DNA from: Echinometra lucunter
Lineage: Eukaryota; Echinodermata; Echinoidea; Camarodonta; Echinometridae
Assembly: GCA_029962745.1 (NCBI GenBank)
Contig: CM057153.1
Coordinates: 14,273,241-14,337,240 of the forward strand
Reading direction: 5' to 3'
Length of the DNA stretch: 64,000 nt
Each line of letters begins with the position of its first letter. Within the stretch, counting starts at the first letter, position 1. The notes under the pieces are model-generated. The model made no database searches. It was given only the letters and a program-made list of their open reading frames with translations, and had not been told where the DNA came from. Made by a program: the position numbers and the translations under genes. Shown piece after piece: positions 32,586 to 44,952 of this stretch.

Positions 32586-33350
32586 ACAATACAAACTAAT
32601 AGAATTTATAATATTGAATTGACAAAGATCAGCAAACCCATTCAATGGATCACATACTGACAGAATTACGCCATACATGGTTCATGTTCTCTATTCCAAC
32701 ATTGCCCGTAAGCAGCATGCTGTGCTTATTCCCACTGCAGAAGTACATGAAGGCAAACATCAAAATGTTGAGCTTGGACAAATCTTACAAGAGAAAAAAA
32801 GGAGAAAGAGGACAAAAAGTAGGCCATTTTCTCCATGACATTCATACATAACCTGACCGTGACCTTATGGTATTGGCCGTCTAAGATCCAACCAGGAATT
32901 GCCAGAGAGAAACAGGGAGAAGTATTTAGCACCTACTGAGCCTGATCTAACGTCCTTCATTTCATTTAAGCAGCTGTCGGAATCATTTCATTTCTTTCTC
33001 TCTTGTTAAGTCTACCTCTTGCTCAACGATGGTATGTTTTGAGCTTAAAATGCAAGATGAAGGGTACACAATGTGCCTAGCACATCGCACACAGCTCAGC
33101 CTGTATGCATATCATGGTATCTTAAGTGTATTCCATGTGCAATTCTGAATGGATTGAATTTTGAAATTTCTCAGGCAAAATACATGTATGCAATGAGTCA
33201 ATATCAAACTATATCACAAAATCTACCATGAGAGAATCATATTCATTAATATGTTCATGAAGTAGTTTTGAAAGCTGCACATCAGAGCAGTTAAACTACC
33301 AGTGAAAAAACAGCGGTCAGCTGGAAGCAAAACAATTAAACACTACTCAC

Positions 33351-33597
33351 GTGAAATCTCACTGCTTTCTGTAATAATACTAGAATTAGTTCTTGTGACA
33401 CTCTTATAAATGCTCATGACTTCTTGTAATTTCTTGTATCTGGTGAATATTACCAATATTTCATTTTTACAGTTTAATTGCAATCTGACTCCAACTACAT
33501 AGTCCACCAGGCCATGCCCAATCAAAATTCCAACATTTATGATCAACAAAATGACAGTGAAGGGGCCCCAAAAATCTGTCACAAATTGTACGGCCAT
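33351..33597 (-). CDS. Candidate first coding exon of a membrane-anchored protein
   Basis: Seen: a minus-strand ATG with a favourable context (AAAGTGATGG; G at -3 and +4) opens 82 codons and then meets an excellent donor (TTTCAC|GTGAGT), leaving one base of the next codon. In-frame stops lie just upstream of the start (TAA, 5 codons before) and just after the donor (TAG). Residues about 13-36 are hydrophobic (FTVILLIINVGILIG...), preceded by few charges. This fits a signal anchor or signal peptide, so the remainder (with Cys43 and a possible NSS glycosylation sequon at 71-73) would face the lumen or outside. No family is recognised. Later exons would lie at lower coordinates. AT-rich chance frames often look hydrophobic, so I keep moderate confidence. 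Confidence 0.4.
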
Positions 33598-36500
33598 CAC
33601 TTTACAACATTAACGTCAGCGGGCAGGAGAAGGAACTCAAAACTGTCCTCCATTTAGCAAATGATGGCTGTAAATTGGCAATGCGACATGAAAATGAAGT
33701 TAAATCCCCTCCCAGATGGTGCTTGTTTATCCATCGAATGTCGGACCTTGGCTCGGTAACCTTTATCGGTAGGTTCAGCAACATTCCGTTAATGTTGTTG
33801 GACTCTTGGCTACCATGGCCCATGTATTTCCCCCCCCCCCTCCCAGTAAAGAACTGCTCTGAAGTATGTTCTTGACGTGAATCGATGGGGTAGATAGCCC
33901 TGTCCTATGTTGGTAAGCTACAGGAGAGGTGCACATTAAAACAGGGTGCAAGGAGTTCACCATAAGAGGGAGAGTACATTGTATACTCTGTCTCTGTCTT
34001 CTTCATACACTTGACTTTTCTTAACATACTAATTCAGTTCAGTTCAATTCAATTCAAATTTATTTGCCCAAAATTCTCAAGCATGGAAATTTACTTTGAT
34101 CACACATCGTAAAAAAAAAAAAAGAGGAGTACTTCCTGCAAACTGAGTACATAGGAGGAGAAAAATATACACTGATATCTTAGAGATACAGCCATCGCCC
34201 CTCTCCTTTCGCCAGCCTCAAAGAAATAGCATATGAAAGGCCAGTGTAACAGAAAATCAGAAGTACATTGCATAAGTATAAATGGGACTGAATAAATATT
34301 GCTGAGTGCTCTGTCTAATTACTAATTTCAATAGTTTGTCTAAATGGTGATTTAAAAAGAAACCCCTTTCAACAATTTTCTCATCAGACAACATGACAGT
34401 TATTCTGACAGCTTCAATGAAAGTTAAGAAATAAGAGACATATTTTTGATTAGGCTCACAAGAATTCAGATTGATACCGAATGTATTTTAGTATGCATAG
34501 TTTGCCATGAAAAGAAAATGACCCTAAGATTCAGCATGCATATGCAGAAGTAAGTAGATAATGTTGATACAGTCCTGCCCTTCAATCACTTTACAACAAG
34601 AATGCAGACATTACCATGATAAGCAAACAAAAGAGAAAGCATTTAAATGGGCTTCCTTTATCTCTCCACTCTAAAATCTGAAAGCATTTCCTGACCATCT
34701 TACTATCCAAATTTGAAACCTGACATTTTCTGCTGACTTTAATGTATTCTCTCATGAGTTCTTTAACATGTTCCTTTTGTTTACACTTATCAAATCCAAA
34801 AGCATTTACATCTTAGAACCCAATTTCCAAACTTGACAGTTTCTCTTGAATTAATTTCAATCATTCTTTGTCCAGCCGTAGATATTTGTGCTAGAGAGAG
34901 ACATGGAATCGGGGGGCCTCCTCCAGGCGGACCAACATTCTTGATTAGCCATGTCAGCTACAATTATCTGAGTAATTCCCAGCAAAACAAACTAGCCGTG
35001 TCAAAATTGCGATAGCTGTTTCATCATTTATTTTCATAACTGCAAATGTTGTTTGGGCATGTCCCCATGTATCCGCCTCACAAAGACAAAAAAGAAGAGA
35101 AACCGCAAGCAAGAGATCGTCCGGAGAAGTGTGGAGGAACTACATTCATGACAGGCTTACATGGACTTTCCGGATCCCAAGTGATGGCAGTTTTTTTGCT
35201 CGCTTAATAACTGCATGGATCGGATGTGTCATCGTTAATTGGACTATGCATATGAAAATATTGTATTTGCCCATAATGCGTTCACATCTAATGCTGATGG
35301 GTGCACATGATGACTTCACACCCTGAAAATGTCGCATGTATTGCAATCTGACTCATCTTTGATGGATAGGACTGCAACGTCATGACACGCGTATCATTCT
35401 GCCATTGAACATCTTCCACTCATGCTCAACACTGCACATATATCAGTAGATAAGCTCCCAAGAATTACGACCCGAGAACATTTTTGAACCGCACTACTAC
35501 ATGTGAGTAATCTTTACAACATTCGGGTCTAAATTCCTTACATACACACTGTAAATTATCTACTACGCCATTAATCTAGACCTGATTTATTGCTTTTAGG
35601 AGGATGCTGAGGAATAAACCTGATACATCCAAGAGAATGGTCCCACACCACAGCTTCAGCTGTGCAGTGTATAGTGGAAGTGGCAGTTTGTGTACATATA
35701 CATGCAACTGATGCAGAAAACATTCTAAAGATGTATTACGCAGAGGTCAATGTGCATATTAAAAATAAATAGCAGTGACCACAACACCCACATATTAAAG
35801 CACAGATCTATTGGGGTCTCAATCAGCTAACTTCTATAAAACATCTTTAGACACACTGCAGATATCTTGCAAACAGGGTGTTCCATATTTCAAATGGAAT
35901 ACATGTGACACTGAAACAAAACCAACCACATGAAGAACAATGGTGCTTATACACAATAATCATTCATTTCACAGCCTGACAAATCTGACAAAAATGCAGA
36001 TATTTCTAAAGAAATCTTGCATTTTATACAGGGTATTTTTGTTAGTTTTCCTAAACAAGGCATGCTGGGCTTGATCTGTACACAACTGAACTTGATAAAT
36101 TGGGCAATGTATGTTGATGAATGCCGGGCCTGATGGGAAGGAACGTATCAAGGTTGAGGCCGACACTGATACCGTCATACAACACCCCACCCCCATTCCA
36201 GGGCTGACAAACACGAATGCCACGAGGCTTAAAATACTCCCAGGCTATATATCACCTTGCCGCAAAACACCCCTCCCACCATACATGTACTACTGACTTA
36301 TCCCAGTACAGTTCATGCCTACAAAGCATTTCTTGTTTTCAAGCATGATTTCCCCCACACAGATTAATTGTATGTGGGACTCTAGTAATCATCTCTTATC
36401 AATCAACCAATAAGACTTCAACATTTAGAAACAAAATCTGCAATATCCTTCACACAACCTGCATATGAAGTGTACTATAGACTTAACACCATACATGAAC

Positions 36501-38940
36501 CACTGATACATTACAATGCTAAACTTAAAAAAAAAAAAATATTCAAAATGCTACAATCTATTGTTGTTATTATTACATTAGTTTGAAGTGTTCGCCATAT
36601 TCTATTTTGAGAGCTGTAAGCTTTAAGGCATGAAAAATAGTGAAAAATGTTCATATAGATCTACAAGTAATACATCTAAGGGACAATCCCTACACGTTTT
36701 AGGCATTTTTAAAAGATATCGTAAATAAAAGCATTTTTAGAGATTGAAATTGACATGCCTAGAGCAGGATGTCAGGAAGAATAAATGAGTTTCCCAGAAA
36801 ATCTTTTTGACATACCTTGTGCTCAATTCCCTCTCTCTCCAAGTTTCAGATCTATATTCAAGAGAAAATTGGAATGAGGGTCATAAAAGGGATGGGTTCC
36901 AATGCCTTTCATCTGCAGATATTGGATTAGCATTATTATTATATTGTAATACTGCTACATACTGCGTAGCTGAATTTATGATGATTACTGTACCAACAAC
37001 ATATTGTACAAGCAATGTACAATGAAATGGAGGAAACCATTATTGTGTCTGGCATGATCTTTTCAGTTCCATGCATTAGTGGTGCAACTTTATAACTGAT
37101 ATCTCTATTTTTTAAATTCTCTGTTTTCAAAGAAAATCTCAAAATAATTACAAAAAAAACCAGCTGTTTGGGGAATATACATGTAGATAATGAAGGGGAA
37201 TTTTTAGTCTTGAGAAACAACTGTATATTAAAGAAAACAGTACATATGTATAAAGATTATAATAGAGGCATGAAGATAAAGTCAAAGTATCAATATAATC
37301 TTATGCAATGATAGGAAGTACGTTTCTGTTAACTACCGATACAACAAAATAATTTGGCCTTCATTCTTAACCTTCATGAAAGTACATCACACCCTTGTTA
37401 CTGCTTAGCCACTTCTATCTAATACTCAATCAGATACACTTTAAACCCAGTCAGTCCGCTTTTAGATGTGGCGTGCAAGTCATGTATAGCTTCAAGGTCT
37501 TGATTTCAACACCTAGCATCAGAGTATAAGGAACAATCCTGCATAGTCCCATGTGTGCTTAACGGTGATGGAGTGACTGCATAATTGCATATATTAGGCA
37601 TCATTATAACTGTCAAATATACTGGATGTGATGCTACTAACCGATGTGTGTTAGGAATGGTGCAAATGGGGTCATAACATTTTGATCCCCTAATCTAATT
37701 TGTCGATTATCTTCCATCTTTCTTGACTTGTTGATCAAGTCTTGAAGGACTGTTCACACTGGCTATAATCGTAAGTTTGACGATACATGCTTTCACACTG
37801 TATGTGAACAAGACTATAACTTATGTCTGAGGTGGATATCACAAGTGGAATAGTATGTCCCTCACAGGGGTTGTGCACCACTACCACAGACACAAATACG
37901 GAAGTGCAGGTGTGTTCCCTGTGTTCACAGACATGTGTAGGAGTGAGAAAATACATCTAAAGCCAGTCTCTTGATGTTGGCATTCATACAGAAGGTATGA
38001 TCATCAAATCACTTTAAAGGGAATATGGCTAATTACAATGGCATGTTCATATTTTAATAGCTGGTCCATGACCCATCAACATGAAAGACAGGACTGATTT
38101 TAAAAGCTTGGGCATCTAGGGCAAGGTAACATGCCCCTGGACTTGATACAAGGCCCATCAGCGGAGATGGATGAAAACAACCTCTACCAAACTGACATTG
38201 TAGTCGTATTACCTTGCCGTCATTATTGGGCGGACCACGCAAACAGCGTCATTTGGGCAATCACGCTAAATTGGTGATTAATGCAAAAATGGGTCAAGAT
38301 GGATTCGACGTGGATCCCTTGTCATAAGTCATTGGCAGGACCTAGATTCACAGTGTCAATATCACCTACATGCACCAACTGGTGAATGATTGATAATGAA
38401 TCAAGATTGTTTACTGCATAACACCATACATGGTATGAAAGAAAGGGCATGGAGATCGATTGGTGAGGCATGGATATCATCCATTGCTCATTGAACTGTT
38501 GTTGCTATCTTTGGGTAAAGTCTATTACAGCTTACAAGTAAAATTCTAACTTAGAGAAATGTTCCATTCATGCAAATCAGGGAAATCTTTCTCTTAAATG
38601 AGCTTATGAAATTCATACAAATCTTCAAATCAGAACTGCAATATCCTTCATCCCAAATAAAGTGGAGATGTTCGAGGATATGAAAGGCTACATTAGATTG
38701 CAGGAGATATAGATGATAGCACGGTAATGGCTTGCTTTTAAACGATACAAGGATATAAAAAGGAGGATCTCCAAGTTAACAGGGTCATTAGGATTCTAAT
38801 GATCTCTTGGGGTCCCAGAATGTCTGTCTGTAAACTAGGATCGTGCTCCTAAAGAAGTAGAGAGCTAGAGAGAGAATGGGGCAGGAGGCTGGAAGGAGAA
38901 GGGTAGAGAGGAAGATTGAAGATAATGCATCTGGAGATCT
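33598..38940. other. Mostly non-coding; possible upstream region of the 33.35-kb exon
   Basis: 33600-33900 is GC-balanced and would be the 5' leader or promoter if the exon candidate is right. Near 34028-34066 there is a (TTCAR)n-type tract ending in AATTTATTTG, and an A13 run follows at about 34111. This arrangement is common at the ends of old retroposed elements, but no body is recognised. A CACAGCT-TC-AGCTGTG palindrome lies near 35650. The block 38150-38340 is unique-looking with several CpGs. No exon is supported. Confidence 0.35.
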
Positions 38941-39079
38941 GGGGAGCGTTTCAAGGAGAGTTTTGTCGGTGAAAATCACCGACAAATGTTATAAGCTACT
39001 GAAATTCCTCGCATCTGATTGGCTGAAAGCAAATTAGTCAGTGAAAATCACTGACAAAACTCTTCATGAAACGCTCCCC
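38941..39079. mobile_element. Second MITE-like element with long terminal inverted repeats
   Basis: The left end GGGGAGCGTTTCAAGGAGAG continues into TTTTGTCGGTGA. It is mirrored at the right end, whose reverse complement is GGGGAGCGTTTCATGAAGAG continuing into TTTTGTCAGTGA. The arms are about 32 bp with a few mismatches. Inside each arm there is a small GGTGAAAATCACC-type palindrome. The total length is 139 bp with no coding capacity. It is unrelated in sequence to the TACCAT family. A target-site duplication is not clear. Confidence 0.75.
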
Positions 39080-39137
39080 TGGACTGAGATATAAGGCACA
39101 TTAGTGACTGACAGAAAAATTGTATGAGAGGGAGAAT

Positions 39138-39169
<32 letters not shown>

Positions 39170-39170
39170 A
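39138..39170. repeat. (GA)n(GACA)n microsatellite
   Basis: A perfect GA run passes into GACA tetranucleotides, about 60 bp after the 38941 element. Confidence 0.9.
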
Positions 39171-41708
39171 AGACAAAGAGACAGAAATAGAGTGAGATAA
39201 ATGCATAGAGAGGGACATTATATGAGTAAAAAGGAGCTGATTATTAAACTGATATACTGTCATCCTTCACAAAGCTACCATACTCAAAGACCTATTCTTT
39301 ATTGCAGAAAAAACCTATCCCATAGGCTGCTATACTAAGATCACCAAGTTCAGATGGCAAAGCTGGAGCATACCACAAAATGAGAAATTACCCAGATACA
39401 AACAGAAGAAAAATAAACAACTTTTACAAAAGAAAAGAGGGACAGGAAATAATATGACAAAATCAGAGCATGAAATAGGTATGACTCAATAGGGACAAGG
39501 GAATATCAAAACTATACACTCAGGTTTTATATAAAAAAAAAGGGGGGGGGGAACAGAATTTAGGTAAATATTGTTGACAGGAAATGATAAGAATATTTCT
39601 CCTGAAATTCAAACAAGCATCTTTCATTCACTGAGAGGAATTTAATAGGTCTGAGCACAGAGTGGGCAGATTTGTCATCTTTTGAAAACCTCAGAAAAGA
39701 GAAAGAATGCATAGCTGATTTCTAAAAGGGGGCAAAATATCATTCATAAATCACTGAATTTTATATGGACAGAGACATTTATAACAGCATGAATCAAAAG
39801 TTTGGTCAATAACCTCACAAGGACTCAATATGATTTAAAATGTAAATATTCCAATAAAAAAATATTACGAGAAAAACCTCTACTTTAGAATAAGAATAGT
39901 ATATCATATCTGCATAAGAAAAATAATACTGATATCGACACTAAAACATAAAAATATTCTCTCAATTTGTAATCTTCTTTTAAAATTTCATCTTAATTGT
40001 TTCCTTGTATGTCAACTGTGCAATCTACCTGCACTTGTGGCCAATTTGAGGATCACAGCATTCTCAGTGCTCTAATTACAGTCCCTTCATCCATCTCTGA
40101 GCTGCATACATCATCTCTATCATTAACACCAGATCAGGGGTCTTATTCTTACGTGATTTGGCTGCTGACGGAATTCACTTTCATCTGCCATAGGACAGGG
40201 GGATTTCCAAAGTGTAGCAAATGAGGATCAGCGAAAAGGTTAGCAGCAAAGGGGAGAGCAAAGAAAAGAGATCTTAGCTTTCATCGGCATGACGATGCTG
40301 GTCTCGGCTGGGGATGATACCCATGTTGATGATATGTCTAAAGTTTTAAGAAGCGACTTTGAGAAGATGGAGGTGGGAGGTCGTTGGATGACCGACTTTC
40401 TTTATCATAAGGCGACCTCATCATCTTTGATATCAACTGTCACGTTTTACTTCAGATGTAATTGAAACCAATGATGAGTTCTGGAAAAAGCAAATCCAAC
40501 ATAAATTTTCCTTCTTTGGTGGTAAATACCAATTTCTCCTGTGTATAAAGAATTCATATCTGCTCTTTAATCAGAAGATAAATCTGTCTTAGTGGTATAC
40601 AAATTACATGATATTGCTTCAATGAAGACATCTGGACTAAAAAAAAGAAATCACTCTCTTCACTGGAGGTTGCACATTATGCTACTTGTGGACATTTATT
40701 ACAGTGAATGTTGGATGTACTGCCAGGTATTTCAAATTTTCCTAGACCACCACATTCAAGCAAGCCACCATGAGTGAACATGGTTTCTGTCAAAGCTCCT
40801 TTCTTTTTTAATGGAAAAAGAGTACGGAAAGCAAAAAAATGAGACGTATATCCCATTTCTTCATAATGTTTTGACTGGCTAAACTATGTAAGGACATGAA
40901 ATGAGACCAGACAATCTAACCCGACAGGGATCCTAACTTGAACCCTCAAAACGACGCGAGGACTCTTTATTTTAGACCCAGTGGGAAGCAAATGGTTAGG
41001 TGGAATTTTGATCGAAAAGAGAAAATATGAAAATCAAGAGAGAGAGAGAGTGAGAGAGAGAAAGAGCCTGATGCAACCTACATTTTTGCAAATTGATGTG
41101 TTTTGAGTAAATTCAACATCTCATTTGATTTGGGTCCTTGGTTTGATTTCATTTGAGATGTACGGAGCCAAGTATAGCTTCAGGCTCAGTACTAGATGTA
41201 GTCATATTCGGGAACATACCGTCAAAACAACATTGCTGTAGATTATCAAAGCAGGTAACGATTCTGAAGCCACAGCCACATGTACAGTACTGTCATTCAG
41301 ATACTAAAGTTTGCATTTGTAATATGAAAATTACAAAATCTGACATGGATATTGTCAATATTCTTTATTCTGTTTGCAATTATGAAGTCTGACTACCCAT
41401 GAGATTATGAGGTGAAAACTTACCAGTGTCATCAGACGAAAGAATAGCTTAACTATGCTTCTAACAAAAGCAAAACAATAGGAAAAATAACAAATAATCC
41501 CCTAAAAACTGAAAAGCAAATTAGTTTGTAATCATCATGGAAAGATTTGATTGTCTGCAACAGTGCATTTGCTGACATCACTGATGGAGATAGGGAAAGG
41601 GAGGAGGAAGAGGCACTTAACACAGTTATCTATCCTCTAATGTGATCTGGGAGCTAGCAAGGGGACTTGAGATGGCAGGATAAATCCGTCCTAAGCAGTG
41701 TGTTGACC
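39171..41708. other. Non-coding stretch
   Basis: AT-rich with no supported gene. It includes adjoining A9 and G10 runs at 39533-39551 and a GA tract near 41038-41064. Confidence 0.4.
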
Positions 41709-42143
41709 ATGAACATGATGCCCACTGTCAGCGCCCCGGTCCCTGTGCGCCGGGTTTACACAACGTGCCGAGCACCCGGCCGGCCTGCCACGAACAACCG
41801 GGGATGCTGGGTATTATTTCACGGTCGAGGGCCATGCAAAGCTGCTCTCCAAACATGGGGAGGTGCCAACTGTGATGACAACAACTTTGGGGAGGGTTCA
41901 GCGTTGAGGGGAGAAGGGGATTTCTTGAGGAGAGTCAATGGTAGAGGTATGGAGATCGTGAGAGGGTCATCTTGCTTACAGGCTGGAGGGGATGGATGGA
42001 GGAGAGGACATGGGATTGAAGTTGGTCTCGATTCAGGAAGCTCGGTTTACAGCGAGAGTAAACAGATGCAGCATAATGGTCAGAATGTAAACTCTGAGGG
42101 ATTGAAGACGGGTGTAAAGAGGGATTGGTTCCTGTTGTTATGA
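41709..42143 (+). CDS. Orphan 144-codon open frame in a local GC-rich island
   Basis: Seen: an ATG-started frame (with further ATGs at codons 3 and 4) runs 144 codons to TGA at 42141-42143. The frame is open from at least 41667. This is the longest frame in the window that is not a translation of a simple repeat. Its first 170 bp are GC-rich with many CpGs, unlike the flanks. The product is Gly- and Arg-rich with scattered Cys and no evident signal peptide or membrane segment. Another frame of the same island gives a Cys-rich run (CVDHEHDAHCQRPGPC), so the true frame is not certain. No splice sites are obvious. It could be a young gene, a CpG-island exon, or an open frame by composition. Confidence 0.28.
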   Translation: MNMMPTVSAPVPVRRVYTTCRAPGRPATNNRGCWVLFHGRGPCKAALQTWGGANCDDNNFGEGSALRGEGDFLRRVNGRGMEIVRGSSCLQAGGDGWRRGHGIEVGLDSGSSVYSESKQMQHNGQNVNSEGLKTGVKRDWFLLL

Positions 42144-44670
42144 TTTATCAAGAGCACTGGGGCAGGAGACTTCGGCGATTGTTTGTCAGGAGATCACGGA
42201 AAGTCCATTATGCCAAACATCACAAAGCTCTACAGTTGACCATTACTGTATCCATTAACTTTCACTTATCAACAGAATTACTAGTATCATGGAGACTTCA
42301 CACCTTCTGCTGACAATATTCATATAAACACGCCTGGAAACATTCAAGACTTGGGGGCCAGTTCTATATATTAATGTACACATGCGTGACAACAGGTTTT
42401 CAAAAGCCATCCTAAACAAGTTTTATTCATTGGTCAAAATCATACCTTTTTTCACTTTTTGTCTCTGCATGTTTTCTCGACAAATTACCCCCTAAAAAAG
42501 TATAAATCCATCCTAAACATATTACACATATGAAATGCTATAACCAGCAAGAACTACTTTTTCCATGCTTTCTTCTGGTTAAGCGTACGTACAGCAATAT
42601 ATTGGACTCCCCCCCCCCCCCCCCCCCCCGATTTGAAAAAAACAAATTATATCAAATTTGCAACTTTACATCAAATTATCAATTTTCTTTCTATCTCTCC
42701 TTATCAAAAATATCCATAGGCCTAATATCTTGATGCAGAACACTGGGTCAAATGCCCTACATCTTCTGGCAGAGACTCGCATGCTGTGCCCAATTTTGAG
42801 CCAAGGAAACATATCTGCGAGTATGCAGAATTATCTCGCATACAAGCATGGAATCCATACTGGGGATGACAGAATGAGAGAGTAACTGAAGAGTGTACAA
42901 ATACACAGAGAGCAAGCCCTTCCAGGAAGCAAGAAGCGCAAGCAAGCATGAAGGAATGAAGAAAGCTGTAACTATGAGTATGACAAGGTATATACAGCCT
43001 ATTCAAGACTTCAGAGCTCTTTAAAACACATTCATTTTTCATCAACTGTGTACATTGTACCTGATTCTGTGTATGGAGGGGTGGGGGTCGGTAGTAAGAA
43101 ACCTTAATGTCAATGGAGAGCGAGATAAAGAAAGAGCAAGAGAGGGAGGGAAACAGAGAGTGGACAAAGAGAGAAAAAAGGGGGTGAGAGAAAGAGCGAT
43201 GGGCAGAGAGCAAGAAAGAGGAACAGAAAAACTAAAAGAGAAATGAAAAGAAGAGGGAGAAACAAACAGATATTAACAGAGTGAGAGAGATCAGACTAAC
43301 CTCTGTTGTAAGGACAAAGAGTTCACTACCCACGTGGCACAACTATTTTGGACTATATCTCACCAAATATGGGAATGCCATCAGTTATTAAATAAACCAG
43401 GAATGGAGAGTTTTTATACAACTCCTGCTCCAGGGTCACCCCAGGTCGCAAGCTTGATAACTCATTTTCTCTTTTTTCCTTTCTTTTCCTTTAACAAGGA
43501 GTGCCTCTACAAATACTTTCATTTCATTACAAATAACAACGGAAAGAATCCATTTGTAGAAGTAATTCACCACAAATTCAGGAGTGACCTTCACATCTTA
43601 TACTAAGTCAATTCTATTTTGCCTTGTTCTATGCTGTTCTACAAGAATTCCTCACTTAATTGAATCTTTCTATAGATAGATTTTTCTTCCATAGTGCAAA
43701 ACAATGATATGTTCACTTGTAATAGTTTCTGACAAGAGGGGTACCTAAGAGTTATGAAGTCATAAAAGAAATATATTTCTTGAACACAATTTTCAAAGAA
43801 TGAACAGATTCCAAGCAAGAATTGAGCCATTGGATGACTGACTGGACATTCTGTTACACCTAAATGGAAGGCTGACCTTCAGTCATTCCAAAAAAAATAA
43901 TAATAATAGTAAAGAAGTACAAATTAGATAAAAGGACCTTTAAAGTTCATGTCCGTTTAAATGTACCTTCAACCTCATCTCCCCAAAATGGTAGGTAACT
44001 AGAACAGGTTATTACACTGAAAGACAGAGAATGCTAAATTAGCATACCAAATGGAGCACTAGCAGACATGGGTACTCTCTGTTACAGGGAATGCCACAAA
44101 ATTCCAATTGAAAATCCATATCTAGAAATTGAAAGAAATGGCCAGGCCTGATTGAGAGACAGAGTGATGGAGAGTGCTTTAGAAATAGATAGAGAGATAA
44201 GAAAGAGAGAAAGAAAGAGGAGACATTGCCTTTCATGTTGGCTCCTTGAACCATTCTTCTCCCATCTCATGTGCTGCAATGTCTGTGTCCAGTTTCCTAT
44301 CAATGCCGAGAAATGGCAACAGTCTGTGCGGATGCATTTCGTCTCCTTGATCTAAATGGGACCCATATTCCGCAATTTATGATTTGGAATGAAAGAGCAC
44401 ATGTAGATTGTTTTGGATGCATAACGAGATGGGCATGCATGCGGGAGTCGAGCAGGCTTTTTTTAAATGAAGAATTCCCATTTGAGGTATGCTGGCCTTT
44501 TTAGGCTGTGCAGTGAATATAGAACTGAAAATGAAACTGCTCTCTGCTTTATTACTGAAGAAACTATCCTTTCACCACGTTTCAATTTTAAAGCAATATT
44601 CTACGAACAAATTAATTCCAAAGGATAGAAAACTTTTTGTTTGTTTACATCTTTCTTGTTTACCTTGCAG
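42144..44670. other. Non-coding stretch with GA-rich tracts
   Basis: C21 run at 42609-42629. A GA-rich region at about 43115-43260 accounts for the long minus-strand Ser/Leu frame (42722-43213). There are further GA tracts near 44150-44220. No supported exon. Confidence 0.4.
42609..42629. repeat. Poly(C) run of 21
   Basis: Uninterrupted C21, followed by an A-rich segment. Confidence 0.9.
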
Positions 44671-44952
44671 TTATATGGGGGTAAATTAATGCTCTATAGA
44701 TGTTTACATAATCTAATTCTTTTCCAATTTGCTTCTGGAAATGCTAATGGAATCTCTTGGAAGATTGCATCCATGCACTTAGCTTTCTGTGAGGATGGCA
44801 ATTCTGAGCTGAGTGTATGGATGAATCGGGTTTGTCACCAAAACTACCTTCTGCTTCTCCCACTCTCCTCCACGTGGGAATCTTCTAAAATATTTCACAC
44901 AAGATCATATGGCTTGGTTTGGGAACGCACCAAAGTGTATAGAGATGTGTGA
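44671..44952 (+). CDS. Candidate terminal exon after a strong acceptor; product unknown
   Basis: Seen: a very good plus-strand acceptor (TCTTTCTTGTTTACCTTGCAG, ending 44670) is followed by 93 open codons to TGA at 44950. The part after about codon 22 (GNANGISWKIASMHLAFC...) is balanced and includes several charged and aromatic residues. No domain is recognised, and no partner exon was found upstream on this strand. No AATAAA is seen soon after the stop. It could be a chance frame. Confidence 0.18.
   Translation, partial: LYGGKLMLYRCLHNLILFQFASGNANGISWKIASMHLAFCEDGNSELSVWMNRVCHQNYLLLLPLSSTWESSKIFHTRSYGLVWERTKVYRDV

Noticed and set aside
34028..34125. Retroposon (SINE) candidate: TTCAR repeats, AATTTATTTG and an A13 run
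   Set aside because: No tRNA-like head, no internal promoter boxes and no target duplication could be identified.
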